NCBI GenBank assembly: GCA_001414485.1
Contig: LLEY01000298.1
Span: 1 to 45,987, forward strand
Direction of reading: 5' to 3'
Length of the DNA: 45,987 nt
From: Calycina herbarum
Taxonomy: Eukaryota; Ascomycota; Leotiomycetes; Helotiales; Pezizellaceae
The notes beneath the pieces are model-generated. The model saw only the letters and a program-made list of their open reading frames with translations, was not told the origin of the DNA and searched no databases. Made by a program: the position numbers and the translations under genes. Of the stretch, positions 45,961 through 45,987 are shown piece after piece (the stretch's first letter is position 1; every line of letters begins with the position of its first letter).

Positions 45961-45987
45961 ATCAGTACACACCCTGAATCAGTATAT
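45955..45987. repeat. 17-bp tandem repeat cut by the window edge
   Basis: CCCTGAATCAGTA occurs at 45955-45967 and again at 45972-45984, a 17-bp period. The array may continue outside the window. Confidence 0.7.

Overview
This window looks like nuclear DNA of a filamentous ascomycete (Pezizomycotina; a leotiomycete-like fungus is my guess, not shown). Evidence: short GT-AG introns of about 43-90 bp with CTAAC/CTGAC branch points, one GC-AG intron, a Zn2Cys6 regulator, a fungal NLR with an alpha/beta-hydrolase-like head, MIC60 and Rab5-type genes with mitochondrial and prenylation signals, and AT-rich, RIP-like gene-poor stretches between GC-balanced genes. There are no bacterial operons, no CRISPR and no rRNA; I saw no convincing tRNA. 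All coordinates of spliced genes are my own manual exon models, checked for phase.

Layout. 1-453 AT-rich decayed DNA; 454-1756 (-) broken subtilisin-like protease; 3405-5598 (-) MIC60/mitofilin; 6405-7303 (-) Rab5-type GTPase, divergent from 7735-9954 (+) SAC1 phosphoinositide phosphatase; 9955-12805 gene-poor with two minisatellites; 12806-15041 (-) GH3-family protein with a degraded active site; 15042-17936 gene-poor with one possible small spliced gene; 17937-19131 (+) TauD/Jlp1-type dioxygenase and 20700-22667 (+) Dal5-family permease, a possible sulfonate-use pair; 23630-25585 (+) and 25930-28029 (-) two folylpolyglutamate synthase paralogues arranged tail to tail; 28030-31395 AT-rich, gene-free, with a MITE-like element; 31396-35008 (+) NLR (hydrolase-like head, NB-ARC, TPR) facing 35135-37077 (-) CorA-like membrane protein; 37594-38979 (-) FAD monooxygenase, 39741-41875 (-) Zn2Cys6 regulator and 42571-44499 (+) DHA2-like MFS exporter, a likely small detoxification or tailoring module; 45589-45960 (+) small Cys/His-rich hypothetical protein.

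The housekeeping part (MIC60, Rab5, SAC1, FPGS) is conserved and intact. The accessory part (NLR/CorA pair and monooxygenase/regulator/exporter trio) is the most interesting. The trio's monooxygenase promoter carries a dense cluster of CTCGG/TTCGGA motifs including a perfect 12-bp palindrome, a candidate binding array for the neighbouring Zn2Cys6 regulator. The NLR/CorA pair is a candidate sensor-membrane effector pair, but that function is inference only.
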